This document shows positions 1-9,323 of a stretch of 45,395 nucleotides of DNA, piece after piece (position 1 is the stretch's first letter; each line of letters begins with the position of its first letter). This DNA is from Gemmataceae bacterium (lineage in GTDB: Bacteria > Planctomycetota > Planctomycetia > Gemmatales > Gemmataceae), in assembly GCA_009697105.1 (NCBI GenBank), contig SIAQ01000032.1, positions 1-45,395 of the forward strand, in the 5' to 3' direction. Both the position numbers and the translations under genes were made by a program. The notes under the pieces are model-generated. The model made no database searches, had not been told where the DNA came from, and worked only from the letters and a program-made list of their open reading frames with translations.

Positions 1-91
1 CAATCCCTTCTTGATAAAATCCGGCCTCGCCGACACGCCGACGCCGATGCCTTGGTTCGACAACAAACCGCTACAGCTTGAGTTTAGTTGA
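1..91 (+). CDS. C-terminal end of a protein cut by the window edge
   Basis: Reading from base 2, an open frame of 29 codons runs into a TGA at 89-91. It contains Pro- and Trp-rich sequence such as DTPTPMPWFDNKPL and ends in QLEFS. The frame has no start in the window, so only the last residues are visible. I do not recognise the family. It could equally be chance coding in GC-rich DNA. The same frame is blocked by several stops before the transposase-like remnant that follows. Confidence 0.35.
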   Translation, partial: NPFLIKSGLADTPTPMPWFDNKPLQLEFS

Positions 92-118
92 GTAAGATAA
101 ATCACGTAATTCTGTTAG

Positions 119-382
119 GCGAAGGACGTACCGTGGAAATCGAGGCTAGAGCAACACTGGGACGGCGAGTTGTTGGAGGATACCGAGACGGTCCTTGGCT
201 TCGCCCGCACCATGACGTGGAATGGTCGGAATCCCGTGGTCGAACCGATGCACGGAATCTACCCGACGGGCGTACGACTCGCGCCAAAAGAGATGAACAC
301 TGTCAAGGACCACGTGACACGTGATAACGAATTGGGCAAGTGGTTCCTTGAAATCGATGGACCCAAGTTGGCGCTGGGATAA
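119..382 (+). pseudogene. C-terminal remnant of an ISAzo13/DDE-type transposase
   Basis: The frame opens right after a TAG at 116-118 and ends at TAA 380-382. Its product includes LEQHWDGELLEDTETVLGF, then ARTMTWNGRNPVVEP, IYPTGVRLAPKEM and GKWFLEIDGP. This pattern (HW.G..L, a helix with ETVL, Y.TGV.L...M, and W...I near the end) resembles the C-terminal part of ISAzo13-like planctomycete transposases as I remember them. The catalytic core and the N-terminus are absent and no terminal inverted repeats are visible, so this is a dead end-fragment. The family call is from memory of the pattern only. Confidence 0.45.
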
Positions 383-447
383 TTATTTTTTTCCGAGTCC
401 CTAAGTACAGGACACCCGATCCCCCTACTCCCCCGGAGATTGTTGCT

Positions 448-1455
448 ATGTTACGCTACGTGCTTGCCGTGACCGCTGCCGGTCTGTTGACTACGACAGC
501 ATCCGCGCAGGAGAAAACTTACGACTGGGTCAAAGTAACCGACAAGGCCGGCTGGAAGCCCCGCGATTCGCAGGGTGAACTCGTTTATCGCAATCAACTC
601 TGGATATTCGGCGGCTGGTTTCAGTCATTTGAAGCGCCGCCACGGGATGTGTGGAACTCCGCCGACGGCAAGGCGTGGAAGCTCGTCGAAAAGCAAGCAC
701 CATGGATCCACAGCGACTTGCCGATGTCGGTCGTACACGACGATAAGATGTGGATCATGGGCGGCTGGTACAACGGTCGGCTGCCTGGTCATTCCGCGAG
801 CAACCAGGTCTGGTGGTCCACCGACGGCGTGAAGTGGGAGCAGGCGACGAAAAGCGCCGGCTGGTCGCCACGTCTCGCTGCCGGCGCGGTGGTGTTCAAG
901 AATCGCATCTGGATTCTGGGCGGCATCGAGAATTACTACTTCGGCGATGACAAAAGTTTGAAGAACGACGTCTGGTCCTCCGCCGACGGCAAAGACTGGA
1001 AGCTTGAAACCGCCAGTGCCGGCTGGTCGCCCCGTGGTTACCTCGGCGCCGTCGTGCACGCCGGCAAGATGTGGGTCTTCGGCGGCGGGAATTATGTGCC
1101 GAAGTACAAAGCGTTCAACGATGTCTGGTGCTCCAGCGACGGCGTGAAGTGGGAGAAAGTCGCCGACGCGCCATGGTCGCCCCGCCTGTGGTTTTCTGCC
1201 GAGGTGTATCGCGATCAAATGTGGGTGCTCGGCGGCTGGTCGAACAACCCGAGCAAAAATTGGGGCGACGCCTGGCATTCCGCCGACGGCAAAACCTGGA
1301 AGCAGCTCAAATCCGACGTCTGCTGGAAAGCCCGCCACGAACATTCCGCGTTCGTCTTCCAGGATAAACTCTGGATCGCTGGCGGGCACGCCACCCCGCT
1401 ATCGAGCGAGATCTGGTCGCTGCACCTGTCGAAGGATTGGGCGGGCGGAAAGTGA
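448..1455 (+). CDS. Secreted six-bladed kelch-type beta-propeller protein
   Basis: The 335-residue product starts with a signal peptide (hydrophobic stretch followed by TTASAQ, cleavage probably after about residue 20). Six propeller blades follow. Each carries a strand of the type (V/L)-x4-(L/M/I)-W-I-x-G-G, for example RNQLWIFGGW, DDKMWIMGGW, KNRIWILGG, AGKMWVFGGG, RDQMWVLGGW and QDKLWIAGG. Five are paired with a DVW-SADGK-W motif. This is the galactose-oxidase/kelch fold. The active-site residues of galactose oxidase are not apparent, so it is more likely a binding or scaffold protein outside the cytoplasm. A GGAGA lies upstream of the ATG. It stands alone, followed by a palindrome. Confidence 0.8.
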   Translation: MLRYVLAVTAAGLLTTTASAQEKTYDWVKVTDKAGWKPRDSQGELVYRNQLWIFGGWFQSFEAPPRDVWNSADGKAWKLVEKQAPWIHSDLPMSVVHDDKMWIMGGWYNGRLPGHSASNQVWWSTDGVKWEQATKSAGWSPRLAAGAVVFKNRIWILGGIENYYFGDDKSLKNDVWSSADGKDWKLETASAGWSPRGYLGAVVHAGKMWVFGGGNYVPKYKAFNDVWCSSDGVKWEKVADAPWSPRLWFSAEVYRDQMWVLGGWSNNPSKNWGDAWHSADGKTWKQLKSDVCWKARHEHSAFVFQDKLWIAGGHATPLSSEIWSLHLSKDWAGGK

Positions 1456-1509
1456 CAGTTCGCGAACGGGACGTGGGTTGTATCCTTCACATGGTTGGAT
1501 TTGTCGTAT

Positions 1510-1572
1510 TGGTGGCACAGACATTCCTGTCTGTGTAAACCGCAAACACAGACAAGAATGTCTGTGCCACCA
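1510..1572. repeat. Intergenic palindrome, 27-bp arms (GGTGGCACAGACATTC type)
   Basis: Arms 1510-1536 and 1546-1572 are complementary with one mismatch around a 9-nt loop. The arm itself contains a repeated CACAGACA/TGTCTGTG unit. It lies in the 293-bp gap between the kelch and kinase genes. There is no T-run after the stem, so a classical intrinsic terminator is not supported. No other copy of this sequence type is in the window. Confidence 0.85.
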
Positions 1573-1748
1573 TTCAGTGGATCGGACAAATCTAGCCGTT
1601 CAAGGTATAACTCGAACGTCGAGATTTTCCAATTCTGACGGAACCATTACATTCACCGCTTGGCTTGATTTGGCGGCAGAGGGAATCACACTGCATTCCG
1701 AACGTGAAACCGGAAACTGCAAACTCGGAACTACTGAAGGAAAACCGA

Positions 1749-2831
1749 ATGCCCGCGCCAACTGCATCTCCGCTTGCCGGTACAAGCTTCTCTTGGGGCG
1801 ATCGCCCATTTCTGCGTGCCGAGGTTCCGCTTGGCGACAATCGGGGCAAGGTCTTCACGGTCGCTCAGCCGCTTGCCGAGCGTTACCTTGTCGTCAACTT
1901 CTTTGCTTCGGGCGGCATGGGTTTGCTTCTCGATGGACTGGACCTCCGCACGCAGTCGCGCGTGCTCATAAAGACGAATCTGTTCTACGATGTGATCCCG
2001 TATGCCCGCGTGCGCGATCAGGAAGGCTTCACGAATCAGCTACGTTTGCCTCGCAAAACGCTGGAGATGGAGCGCCGCATTCTGGTGCTGCTGCGTAACG
2101 CGGGCTGCAATGCCGTACCACACCCGAACGATTTCGTTTACGATGCGAACCCGCAGCTCGAAGGGCCGTACGTCACTGAGGACCGCAAGGAGTGGACTTA
2201 TGCCGACCGCGAGATGCTGGATGCGGAGCCGTACCTGGTGATGGAAGCGGTAGCGGGCGAATCGCTGGCACAGGTCTTGGCGCAGGCCCCGGGCCAACGG
2301 CTTTCGGAGGTGCGCAGCTTGCGGATCATGTGCCAGGTCGCCGATGTGTTGCACGTGTTACATCAACCGAAGCCGATGAAAGCCGGCATGACCTGGCAAT
2401 TGATCTATCAAGATCTGAAACCCGCGAACCTGCTCATTTCGTCGCTCGACCGCGTGACGGTGATCGATCTCGGCGGCTGTCAACTGCTCAACCTCGACAC
2501 CGGCCAAAAGCTGCTCCCCGGCGCCGCCACCGCGGGCTACTGCCCGCCCGAATGCGAACAATCCTACAGCCTCCTCACGCCTGCGGCGGATGTCTATACG
2601 GTCGGCGCGAATCTGTACCAACTGCTGACCGGCAAAAGCCCGCTCGACTTCGTACCCGCCACATTCGGCGCCGCCCGCCCCAGGCCCGCCAACTTCGATT
2701 TCGCACTACTCACATGCCGCCCCAATCTGAAGGCCCTGGTCCAACGCTGTCTGGACCCTGAACCGAGCAAACGCTATCCCGAAGCCCACGCCCTGCGCGA
2801 AGCGATGTGTGCCATCCTGCGGGCGATGTGA
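1749..2831 (+). CDS. Divergent serine/threonine protein kinase-like protein
   Basis: The 360-residue product has a recognisable eukaryotic-type kinase fold: a glycine loop (ASGGMG), a beta-3 lysine (VLIK), a catalytic loop IYQDLKPANLL with D222, a metal-binding IDLGG (D240, replacing DFG), GYCPPE for the APE region, and DVYTVGANLYQLLTG for subdomain IX. The HRD motif reads Y-Q-D. A long insert separates the lysine from the C-helix region. No membrane segment or sensor domain follows. The ATG at 1749 has AAGGAA six bases upstream; earlier in-frame starts lack this. The retained Lys, Asp and Asp suggest possible activity, but the altered HRD leaves room for a pseudokinase. Confidence 0.75.
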   Translation: MPAPTASPLAGTSFSWGDRPFLRAEVPLGDNRGKVFTVAQPLAERYLVVNFFASGGMGLLLDGLDLRTQSRVLIKTNLFYDVIPYARVRDQEGFTNQLRLPRKTLEMERRILVLLRNAGCNAVPHPNDFVYDANPQLEGPYVTEDRKEWTYADREMLDAEPYLVMEAVAGESLAQVLAQAPGQRLSEVRSLRIMCQVADVLHVLHQPKPMKAGMTWQLIYQDLKPANLLISSLDRVTVIDLGGCQLLNLDTGQKLLPGAATAGYCPPECEQSYSLLTPAADVYTVGANLYQLLTGKSPLDFVPATFGAARPRPANFDFALLTCRPNLKALVQRCLDPEPSKRYPEAHALREAMCAILRAM

Positions 2832-3109
2832 GTGAGGACACTCCCAAGCCCTACCATCAGCGCAGCGATTGGTGCCGGTGAACGAACGCCAGATGCACTA
2901 TTCAATACTTATCCACGAAATGAGTTTGACCATCGAGCACCAAACCTAGCGCCAGGCTGATGGGATGCACTGCATGACAAGAAGGCAACCAATGAACTGA
3001 CACGTACCGGATGGCCATGGAAAGCCAGGACTTTCGCTCGTCTCGTTCATAATCTAATCTCTCCACGAATCTGTCACGTTAGCGATCCCACCCTGGAGAA
3101 TGTCGCATC

Positions 3110-4396
3110 ATGGTTCGATTTTTCATTGTGGCCGTACTGGGCACGCTCATTCCTCTGCCGACCGTCGATGCCGACGAACCGAAAAAGGCTGGGTCAGCGA
3201 AGCCGATCGCCGTTGCACCGGGCGATTGGCCCTGGTGGCGCGGGCCGAACCGCGATGGTATCGCCGACGCCAAGCAAAATCCGCCGATCAAGTGGAGCGA
3301 AAAGGAAAACGTGCTTTGGCAGACCCCCGTCCCCGGTCGCGGGCATGGCTCGCCGATCGTCGTCGGCGATCAGGTCTTTCTCGGCACAGCCACGGCCAAG
3401 GACGAAACGCAATCGGTGCTCTGTTTCGATCGCAAGACCGGCAAGCAACTTTGGGAAACGATCGTTCATAAGGGCAACTTCGTAAAAGGCGGCAACGCCA
3501 AAAGCACACTCGCTTCCGCAACCCTGGCGTGCGACGGCGAACGCGTCTTCGCCAACTTTCTCAACGACAAAGCCATTCACGCCACCGCCCTGTCCCGCGA
3601 TGGCAAGATACTATGGCAAACCAAAGTCACCGACTACGCGCTGCACCAGGGCTTCGCGTCCTCGCCGACCGTCTATCAATCGCTGCTCTTCGTCGTCGCC
3701 GACAGCAAGGCCAAAGGCCTGATCGCCGGCCTCGATCGCGCCACGGGAACCATCGTTTGGCAAGTCGAACGGCCCAAGCTGCCGAACTATGCCTCACCGA
3801 TCATTCACAAGATTGACGGTCGCGATCAGCTATTCTTTATCGGCTGCAATCTGGTCGTCAGCCTCGATCCGCTGACCGGCAAGAAGTATTGGGAAACCAA
3901 AGGCTCGACCGAAGAATGCGTTTCGTCCACGGTGACCGACGGCAAGCTCATCATCACCAGCGGCGGCTTTCCGAAACAACACATCGCTGCCATCCACGCC
4001 GACGGCTCGATGAAAACCGCCTGGGAAATCAAGACGCAAGTCTACGTCCCGTCGATGATCTACCATCGCGGCCATCTCTTCGCCGTGAGCGATAACGGTA
4101 TGGCGTTGTGCTGGAAGTTCGACACCGGCAAGGAAGTGTGGAAGGAGCGGCTCGGTGGAGTGTTCAGCGCCTCGGCCGTCCTCGTTGGCGATCACTTCTA
4201 TGCCACCAATGAAGCCGGCAAGACGTTCATCTTCAAAGCAAATTTCGAAAAATTTGAGCTGGTCGCCGAGAACCAACTCGCCATGGAAACCCTGGCAACG
4301 CCGACGATCTGCGGCGGCCGTATCTACATCCGCGCCGCCGTTACGCAGAACGGACAACGGCAGGAGATGCTGTATTGCGTGGGGAATGAGAAATAA
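3110..4396 (+). CDS. Secreted PQQ-like beta-propeller repeat protein
   Basis: A 428-residue protein with an N-terminal signal peptide (VRFFIVAVLGTLIPLPTVDA) followed by WPWWRGPNRDGIAD, a typical opening of planctomycete PQQ-repeat proteins. At least five W-motif blades are visible: GKQLWET, GKILWQT, GTIVWQV, GKKYWET and GKEVWKE. These resemble the outer-membrane BamB or quinoprotein propeller, but the residues that bind PQQ in dehydrogenases are not evident and there are no heme CxxCH motifs. A periplasmic scaffold or binding role is more likely than a dehydrogenase. A GGAG lies upstream of the start. The 278-bp gap before it (2832-3109) shows nothing I can name. Confidence 0.8.
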   Translation: MVRFFIVAVLGTLIPLPTVDADEPKKAGSAKPIAVAPGDWPWWRGPNRDGIADAKQNPPIKWSEKENVLWQTPVPGRGHGSPIVVGDQVFLGTATAKDETQSVLCFDRKTGKQLWETIVHKGNFVKGGNAKSTLASATLACDGERVFANFLNDKAIHATALSRDGKILWQTKVTDYALHQGFASSPTVYQSLLFVVADSKAKGLIAGLDRATGTIVWQVERPKLPNYASPIIHKIDGRDQLFFIGCNLVVSLDPLTGKKYWETKGSTEECVSSTVTDGKLIITSGGFPKQHIAAIHADGSMKTAWEIKTQVYVPSMIYHRGHLFAVSDNGMALCWKFDTGKEVWKERLGGVFSASAVLVGDHFYATNEAGKTFIFKANFEKFELVAENQLAMETLATPTICGGRIYIRAAVTQNGQRQEMLYCVGNEK

Positions 4397-4451
4397 GGCG
4401 AAATAATGTTTACGTTTAGCGCTCGCAGGAAATCTCCGTGGCGAGCCTTAT

Positions 4452-4486
4452 TCGTAGGGTGTGTCCAGCGCCGACGCACCCTACGA
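4452..4486. repeat. Intergenic palindrome, 12-bp arms (TCGTAGGGTG type)
   Basis: Arms 4452-4463 and 4475-4486 pair with one mismatch. The element lies between the convergent PQQ-repeat gene and the acyltransferase gene. Flanking bases (TTTAGCGCTCGC before, TTGCGGCTTATCGCTCG after) resemble halves of the GCTTGCGGCTTAGCGCTCG family found elsewhere in the window, as if one element had landed in another. Confidence 0.65.
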
Positions 4487-4513
4487 TCCTTGCGGCTTAT
4501 CGCTCGGTGCTTC

Positions 4514-5440
4514 TTACGCCGCCTTCTTTCGCACGCGCGGCTGCGGTTGGCTTTTCCAGCGGCGGTGGACCCAGAAGTATTGCTCCGGGCATTGCCGAAC
4601 CATTTTCTCGAGACCTGTCGTGAATCGCTGGGTGATCTCTTTGATCGGATCGCGCGATTCGCGATAGTCTTCCGGATAAATCACGTCCACGCATAGCAAT
4701 TGGAATTTGCCATCGACGAACGGCATGCCGCCTACGATGATTGGCACATTGTGCTCCAGCGCCAGCAGTGCGACGGATTTGTGTGTGGACGCCAAGCGCC
4801 CAAAGAAATTGACGAACATGCCACGGTGTCCCGCATCCTGGTCGGCAAGCGCCGCGAGCACGCCGCCCTCGGCAAGCACGCTGTCGATGCGGTCGAAATC
4901 GCCGCGCTTGGCGATGAGCCGCTGCCCGGTGCGTTCACGAAAGTCGCGGAGATATTCGTCGAGATACGGATTATCGAGCGGCCTGGCGACGGCGTTCAGG
5001 CGGATGCCGAACATGCCGAGCGTGTATCCCGCCATCTCCCAGTTGCCGAAATGCCCCGACGCGAACAAGATCGGCCGGCCTGATAGAAACACCTCGGAGA
5101 CATCAGGTGTAAGCTGAAACGCCGAATATGTCTTGTAATTGTGCAGGTGTAATCGACGCCGCATCTGGGCGATATCGACGATAATCATGCAGAGATGCAC
5201 ATAGATATCACGCACCATCTGATCGATTTGCGCTTCGGAATACTGATCGGGGAAGGCCTTGCGAAGATTATCCCTCGCCACTTCGCGATGACGCTTGTCG
5301 AGCCCATGCACGAACCAACCCAAAAACCGTGCGGCAGCGCGAGCCGAGTCATACGATAGCGCCTGCATCACGCAAACGATGATGCGGACGAGCAGATAAA
5401 CAGCAAATTGCATCGCCGATGTTTTTAACAACGCGGACAT
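4514..5440 (-). CDS. Lipid A biosynthesis-type lauroyl acyltransferase (LpxL/HtrB family)
   Basis: A 308-residue protein of about the family's usual length. It has an N-terminal hydrophobic segment (residues 11-30) and then the acyltransferase HxxxxE signature in SGHFGNWEMAG (H130, E135), followed by ARPLDNPYLDEYL and the QRLIAKRGDFD block. FGRLASTHKSVALLAL and a C-terminal EQYFWVHRRWKSQP, both usual in this family, are also present. The family transfers acyl chains onto Kdo-lipid A at the inner membrane; several planctomycetes carry lipid A genes. AAGGATC precedes the ATG at 5440. It lies downstream of the dehydratase gene on the same strand, separated by a palindrome. Confidence 0.88.
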   Translation of the reverse strand: MSALLKTSAMQFAVYLLVRIIVCVMQALSYDSARAAARFLGWFVHGLDKRHREVARDNLRKAFPDQYSEAQIDQMVRDIYVHLCMIIVDIAQMRRRLHLHNYKTYSAFQLTPDVSEVFLSGRPILFASGHFGNWEMAGYTLGMFGIRLNAVARPLDNPYLDEYLRDFRERTGQRLIAKRGDFDRIDSVLAEGGVLAALADQDAGHRGMFVNFFGRLASTHKSVALLALEHNVPIIVGGMPFVDGKFQLLCVDVIYPEDYRESRDPIKEITQRFTTGLEKMVRQCPEQYFWVHRRWKSQPQPRVRKKAA

Positions 5441-5498
5441 CGATTGATCCTTCGCTTCGCACGGTAGAAATTATCGCTTTTCCTAGCCGATCAGAATA

Positions 5499-5583
5499 TT
5501 TCCGAGCCGCGACCGTAAGGGAGCGGCCGACATAAACCGCACGGCATCCTGTCGGCCGCTCCCTTACGGTCGCGGCTCGGAAA
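5499..5583. repeat. Perfect intergenic palindrome, 34-bp arms (GAGCCGCGACCGTAAGGGAG type)
   Basis: Arms 5499-5532 and 5550-5583 are perfectly complementary with a 17-nt loop. The sequence core is shared with the palindrome at 8240-8334, differing mainly by GTAAGG versus GTCAGG. It sits 3' of the dehydratase gene and 5' of the acyltransferase gene. Confidence 0.92.
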
Positions 5584-5634
5584 GGTATCAAACTCACCCG
5601 TGAAAGGTAGATATAGCCCGCCATCAATGGCCGG

Positions 5635-6678
5635 CTATACTTGGGAAACCAATTGTGGTTGCTCTACAAATTTTTCAGTACGGCAAGATTCGCCCCACTG
5701 CGACCGCGCGACTTCCTCTTCCAGCGCGTCCATGTCGGCATCGACCATGAGGCGGACGAGATCGACAAACCGCGTTCGTGGCTCCCAGCCGAGCACTCGC
5801 CTGGCTTTCGAGGCGTCACCGACGAGCAGATCGACTTCGGTGGGCCGGATGAATTTCGGATCGATGACAACGAACGCGTGCCAATCCAGGCCGACATGGT
5901 CGAACGCCGTCGCCACGAATTCGCGGACGCTGTGCGTTTCGCCGGTCGCGATGACGTAGTCCCCGGGTTGGTCTTGTTGCAACATCAGCCACATTGCTTC
6001 GACATATTCGGGCGCGAAGCCCCAATCGCGGCGAGCGTCGAGATTGCCTAGCGCGAGGCTGTGCTGCATGCCGGCTTTGATGCGGGCGATCGCTTTGGTG
6101 ATCTTGCGAGTGACGAACGCCTCGCCCCGCCGCGGTGATTCGTGATTGAACAGAATGCCGCTGCTTGCGTGAAGGCTGTGGCTTTCGCGGTAGTTGACGG
6201 TCATCCAATGCCCGAACGCCTTGGCCACGCCGTAGGGGCTGCGAGGATAGAACGGCGTCCGTTCCGACTGTGGCGCTTCGACGACTTTGCCAAACATCTC
6301 GCTGCTCGAGGCCTGATAGAAACGTGGTTTGCAGCCAGATTGGGTGATCGCCTCCAGCACGCGCAATGCACCCATGCCGGTCACGTTGGCGGTGTGGTCT
6401 GGCGAATCGAAGCTTAGCCCGACATGGCTCTGAGCAGCGAGATTGTAGACTTCGTGCGGTTGAACCTTATGGATGATGCGATACAGCGCCATGGCATCGC
6501 ACAGATCGCCGAAATGCAGCACAAGCCGAGGATTGTCGCGCAGGTGCTGTATGCGGTCCGCCCGCGCAGGTGACTCGGTGCGCGTCAATCCGTGGACTTC
6601 GTAGCCCTTCGCCAGCAGGAAATCGGCTAAATAGGACCCGTCCTGCCCGGTAATGCCAGTAATAAAAGCACGCCGCAT
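5635..6678 (-). CDS. gmd: GDP-mannose 4,6-dehydratase
   Basis: The extended short-chain dehydrogenase begins [20 protein letters not shown], matching the GMD N-terminus with its NADP-binding G-x2-G-x2-G. The middle carries [14 protein letters not shown] and [15 protein letters not shown] with catalytic Y149 and K153, and then the family block [20 protein letters not shown]. It converts GDP-mannose to GDP-4-keto-6-deoxymannose, the route to GDP-fucose or GDP-rhamnose. I chose the start at 6678 because GGAG lies just upstream and the family N-terminus fits exactly; the open frame extends further 5' without homology. The product is 347 residues. Neighbours suggest use in surface polysaccharide. 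Confidence 0.92.
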   Translation of the reverse strand: MRRAFITGITGQDGSYLADFLLAKGYEVHGLTRTESPARADRIQHLRDNPRLVLHFGDLCDAMALYRIIHKVQPHEVYNLAAQSHVGLSFDSPDHTANVTGMGALRVLEAITQSGCKPRFYQASSSEMFGKVVEAPQSERTPFYPRSPYGVAKAFGHWMTVNYRESHSLHASSGILFNHESPRRGEAFVTRKITKAIARIKAGMQHSLALGNLDARRDWGFAPEYVEAMWLMLQQDQPGDYVIATGETHSVREFVATAFDHVGLDWHAFVVIDPKFIRPTEVDLLVGDASKARRVLGWEPRTRFVDLVRLMVDADMDALEEEVARSQWGESCRTEKFVEQPQLVSQV

Positions 6679-6759
6679 GGGGATCGCTCCATGATCGTCG
6701 GTGGTCGCATTATGCGTGGAGATTGAGAAGGTAACAAAACCGTCGAAAAAAGCCAAGCC

Positions 6760-8169
6760 CGGTTGGTAGTCTTCGTTGATGAGACGGCAGCACCCGGCGT
6801 GTCAATGCGAACCGGTGCGTTGACCGGCGGCAGGTCGGTCGTGAAGTCGAAGACGACGCTGTGTTCGCCTTGCTTCAGGCCGGCGCCGCGGCTGAAATCG
6901 ACGCGGAAAATGGCCCGCGTGATTTCATCGTCGATCGTTTCGGCGTTCGTCAGCTGGCCGCCTTGGTTCAATGCGGCCCGTTCTTCTTGCGACATGTACA
7001 TGAGCTGAACGAATTCCGGTTCCTTGCCGGCGTCGGCGGATTTGATGAGTTTCTCGGCGAAAGCGATCCACTTCACGCTGCCGCCTTTGCCCATTTGGCC
7101 CGCAACCGTTTTGACGAGGTTCTTATGAGTCTCGGTATATGCCAAATTGTGCGTGCTGTTCCTGACACCCAGGCCCGTCTGAAGATCGCCGAGCGGATAA
7201 GCACGGGCCCGGCTGTTGTAGGTTGTTTTCGAGAAGTTTGCTCACAATGGCCGGTGCGTGCGAGAAGGCGAGGCCTTTGTTGCCTTTGCCGTCGTCTACG
7301 ACATTGCGAATCACTTTGCCGGTCGTATCAATATCGGGAACCTCAGCGGCGAACCCAGCGTCATGAAAATGGCCCCACGAGGTGATGTAGCGCGGATCGA
7401 CGAGCAGCTTTAGCGAGAAGTTGGCGATGTCTTCCGTCACGGGCAGTTTCGTTTCATTGGGGGCGAAGAGAGGATTAATGATCCCTTCGTTGCTTTTTGC
7501 GCCAGCCACCTGCGTCACGCGTGAGTCAAGACTGCGGTCATTGACGATCTGGTATAGGTACAGGTACTTGGCTTTGCGGTCGATGCCCGGCGACATGGTG
7601 TCGCGGTGGCTGCGTCCTGTTTCAAAGCGACCGTCGAAATTCGCCAGGCCGGTGTTGAAGGTGTCGCCTTCAAACAGGCCAGTGTTCTTGAACACGACGA
7701 AGTAGACCGTACCGCCCATGATTTTGAATTTCGCCATCTTGGCGTCCGTGAAAGCGGCTTCTTTTATCTTGCCGTCTTCGGTGTAGGTGTCGTTCGGGTT
7801 GCCTGGACGGGTGAAGCCGCTGACTTCGATCGAACCACGACGGCCGTCGAGATCGGCGCCGAGGAAGGTGAGGCGATTCATCGGGATGCCAGGGCTGTGC
7901 CAAACGCGGCGAACGCACATCGGTGCAATGGCCACGAATTGGCCGTCGGCCTGAAATAAACCCACGCGCAACGCCCAGCCCGCGGGTTCGCCGTAATGCC
8001 GCCACCAGGTCATGAGCCAAGCCGGTGAGCGCATCGGTTCCGGCGCGGCACTGGATTGCCAAAGTGCTTCCCATTCCGGCAGGATCGCTTGAAGTTGCGC
8101 AGCATCGCGGATGAGGCGAAACAACGCACTCACGGGCGCAGTCGCTACAGGTTCATTGATGGTCAACAC
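6760..8169 (-). pseudogene. Chimeric broken gene: GNAT/CelD-like N-terminus joined to a fragment of an unrelated protein, frameshifted
   Basis: From a GTG at 8169 the frame gives a CelD/FemAB-like acyltransferase N-terminal half (LFRLIRDAAQLQAILPEWEA, then SPAWLMTWWRHYGEP and FVAIAPMCVRRVW). After about 105 residues, near 7845-7855, this changes abruptly into sequence that looks like a different protein (SIEVSGFTRPGNPNDTYTED, KYLYLYQIVNDRSLDSRV). Near 7230-7236 the reading frame shifts by one base: upstream sense ends at FSHAPAIVSKL and continues in the next frame as SKTTYNSRARAYPLGDL and LAYTETHKNLVKTVAGQ. The tail runs into the dehydratase gene without a clear natural end. I do not recognise the second half; no signal peptide is left on it. 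The GTG start has no good ribosome site. Confidence 0.6.
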
Positions 8170-8239
8170 AGATGAGGTAGGTTGAAATGGTGGCACGAAT
8201 CGTCCGCTCCGATGATAATATCTTCGACGAATGGGTTTG

Positions 8240-8334
8240 ACACTATTCCGAGCCGCGACCGTCAGGGAGCGGCCGAGTGGATACCGTGCGCATATTGTCG
8301 GCCGCTCCCTGACGGTCGCGGCTCGGAATAGTGT
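8240..8334. repeat. Perfect intergenic palindrome, 37-bp arms (GAGCCGCGACCGTCAGGGAG type)
   Basis: Arms 8240-8276 and 8298-8334 match perfectly around a 21-nt loop. It is a second copy of the 5499-5583 family, longer by the outer ACACTA/TAGTGT bases. It lies between the deacetylase gene and the broken GNAT gene. Confidence 0.92.
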
Positions 8335-8402
8335 TGTATCCTCCGGAAATGCGACATCTTCGTTATTCGTTCGCATGGCATGTCCCGAGCGGAAAACGCA
8401 GA

Positions 8403-9323
8403 TCACGCCGGTATCAGACTCAGCCGGCGCTTTAGGCCGTAGAACCAGTCTAGACTGCCAGAAAGATTCAACTCCAGGTGGGCGAGTGATCGGAACGGCG
8501 GCATCGCCAGACGCGGCAGAATATTGCCCTGCGCGTTCGGTTGCACGAAGCCACGCATTGCCGAGAAACACAGATCGTAGCCCAGTTCCTGTGCGAGAGG
8601 CCAATGAACCGGGCGAAAGTTCGCGGCTCCACTAAAGGGATAGGCGAACCAGCGGATTGGCATTGCCAGGCGATCTTCGAGAACGCGTTTCGATTCCAGA
8701 AGCTCGTAGCGTGCTTCATCGCCATGGATCAGGCCCATGTCGGCATGACTGACAGAATGCGAACCAATACTGTGACCGAGCTGCGCGATTGCCCGCACAT
8801 CATCCCAGGTCAGATTCGGCATGCGTTTCAACCCGACGTCCCAGTCGAATGCATGATCCGTACCAACGTATTGGGTTGGAATGAAGAATGTTGCCGACAA
8901 ATCGTAGTCGGCCAAGACACGTGCGGCAGGAAGATTGTCGCGATAACAATCGTCAAACGTTATCACGACGGATCGTGCCGTCGGTCTTTGACCCGATGCT
9001 AGAACGCGTTGCATTTCCGCCATTGGAATTACATGAAATCGACGGCGCATCAGATCGCAGAAGCCACGGAACCAGGCGGTGCTAACAGTCAGCCCGTCGG
9101 GAGCTATCTCGTCGGTCACGCGATGGAACAACACCACGGCGACGGCCTCCCGACCACGCCAGCACGCCACGCATTCCTGCGCTGCCATCAGGCCGCTCCG
9201 ACGATACGCTCCGTACGCAACCGATCGCGCGAAATCGGAAAATCCCAGGCACGGCGTTGCAGCGACGATGCTTTCCTCGCCGTAATCCGCTGCCGGAAGC
9301 GATTCGACTAATCCCCTAGACAT
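8403..9323 (-). CDS. Polysaccharide deacetylase (NodB domain)
   Basis: The product of 306 residues carries the NodB homology signatures: VLFHRV before the domain, ITFDDCYRDN with D124 and D125, a metal pair in SIGSHSVSHADMG (H189, H193), and WFAYPFSG. Such enzymes remove N- or O-acetyl groups from cell-surface polysaccharide. The ATG at 9323 follows GAGGTG at good spacing; a TTG 19 codons upstream (9380) is possible but has no ribosome site. No signal peptide is evident. It forms a minus-strand block with the GNAT remnant and gmd and is divergent from the epimerase gene. Confidence 0.87.
   Translation of the reverse strand: MSRGLVESLPAADYGEESIVAATPCLGFSDFARSVAYGAYRRSGLMAAQECVACWRGREAVAVVLFHRVTDEIAPDGLTVSTAWFRGFCDLMRRRFHVIPMAEMQRVLASGQRPTARSVVITFDDCYRDNLPAARVLADYDLSATFFIPTQYVGTDHAFDWDVGLKRMPNLTWDDVRAIAQLGHSIGSHSVSHADMGLIHGDEARYELLESKRVLEDRLAMPIRWFAYPFSGAANFRPVHWPLAQELGYDLCFSAMRGFVQPNAQGNILPRLAMPPFRSLAHLELNLSGSLDWFYGLKRRLSLIPA

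Noticed and set aside
88-324. Short plus-strand frame at the left end
   Set aside because: It is in a different frame from the transposase-like sequence and shows no motif.
625-1389. Minus-strand open frame opposite the kelch gene
   Set aside because: Its apparent repeats are the shadow of the kelch repeats on the other strand.
1510-1572. Palindrome as a CRISPR repeat or tRNA
   Set aside because: There is only one copy, no spacer pattern and no cloverleaf. No CRISPR array was found anywhere in the window.
2832-3109. Possible regulatory RNA in the gap between the kinase and PQQ-repeat genes
   Set aside because: Only a weak CCATCAG/CTGATGG pairing over 80 bases was seen; nothing else supports it.
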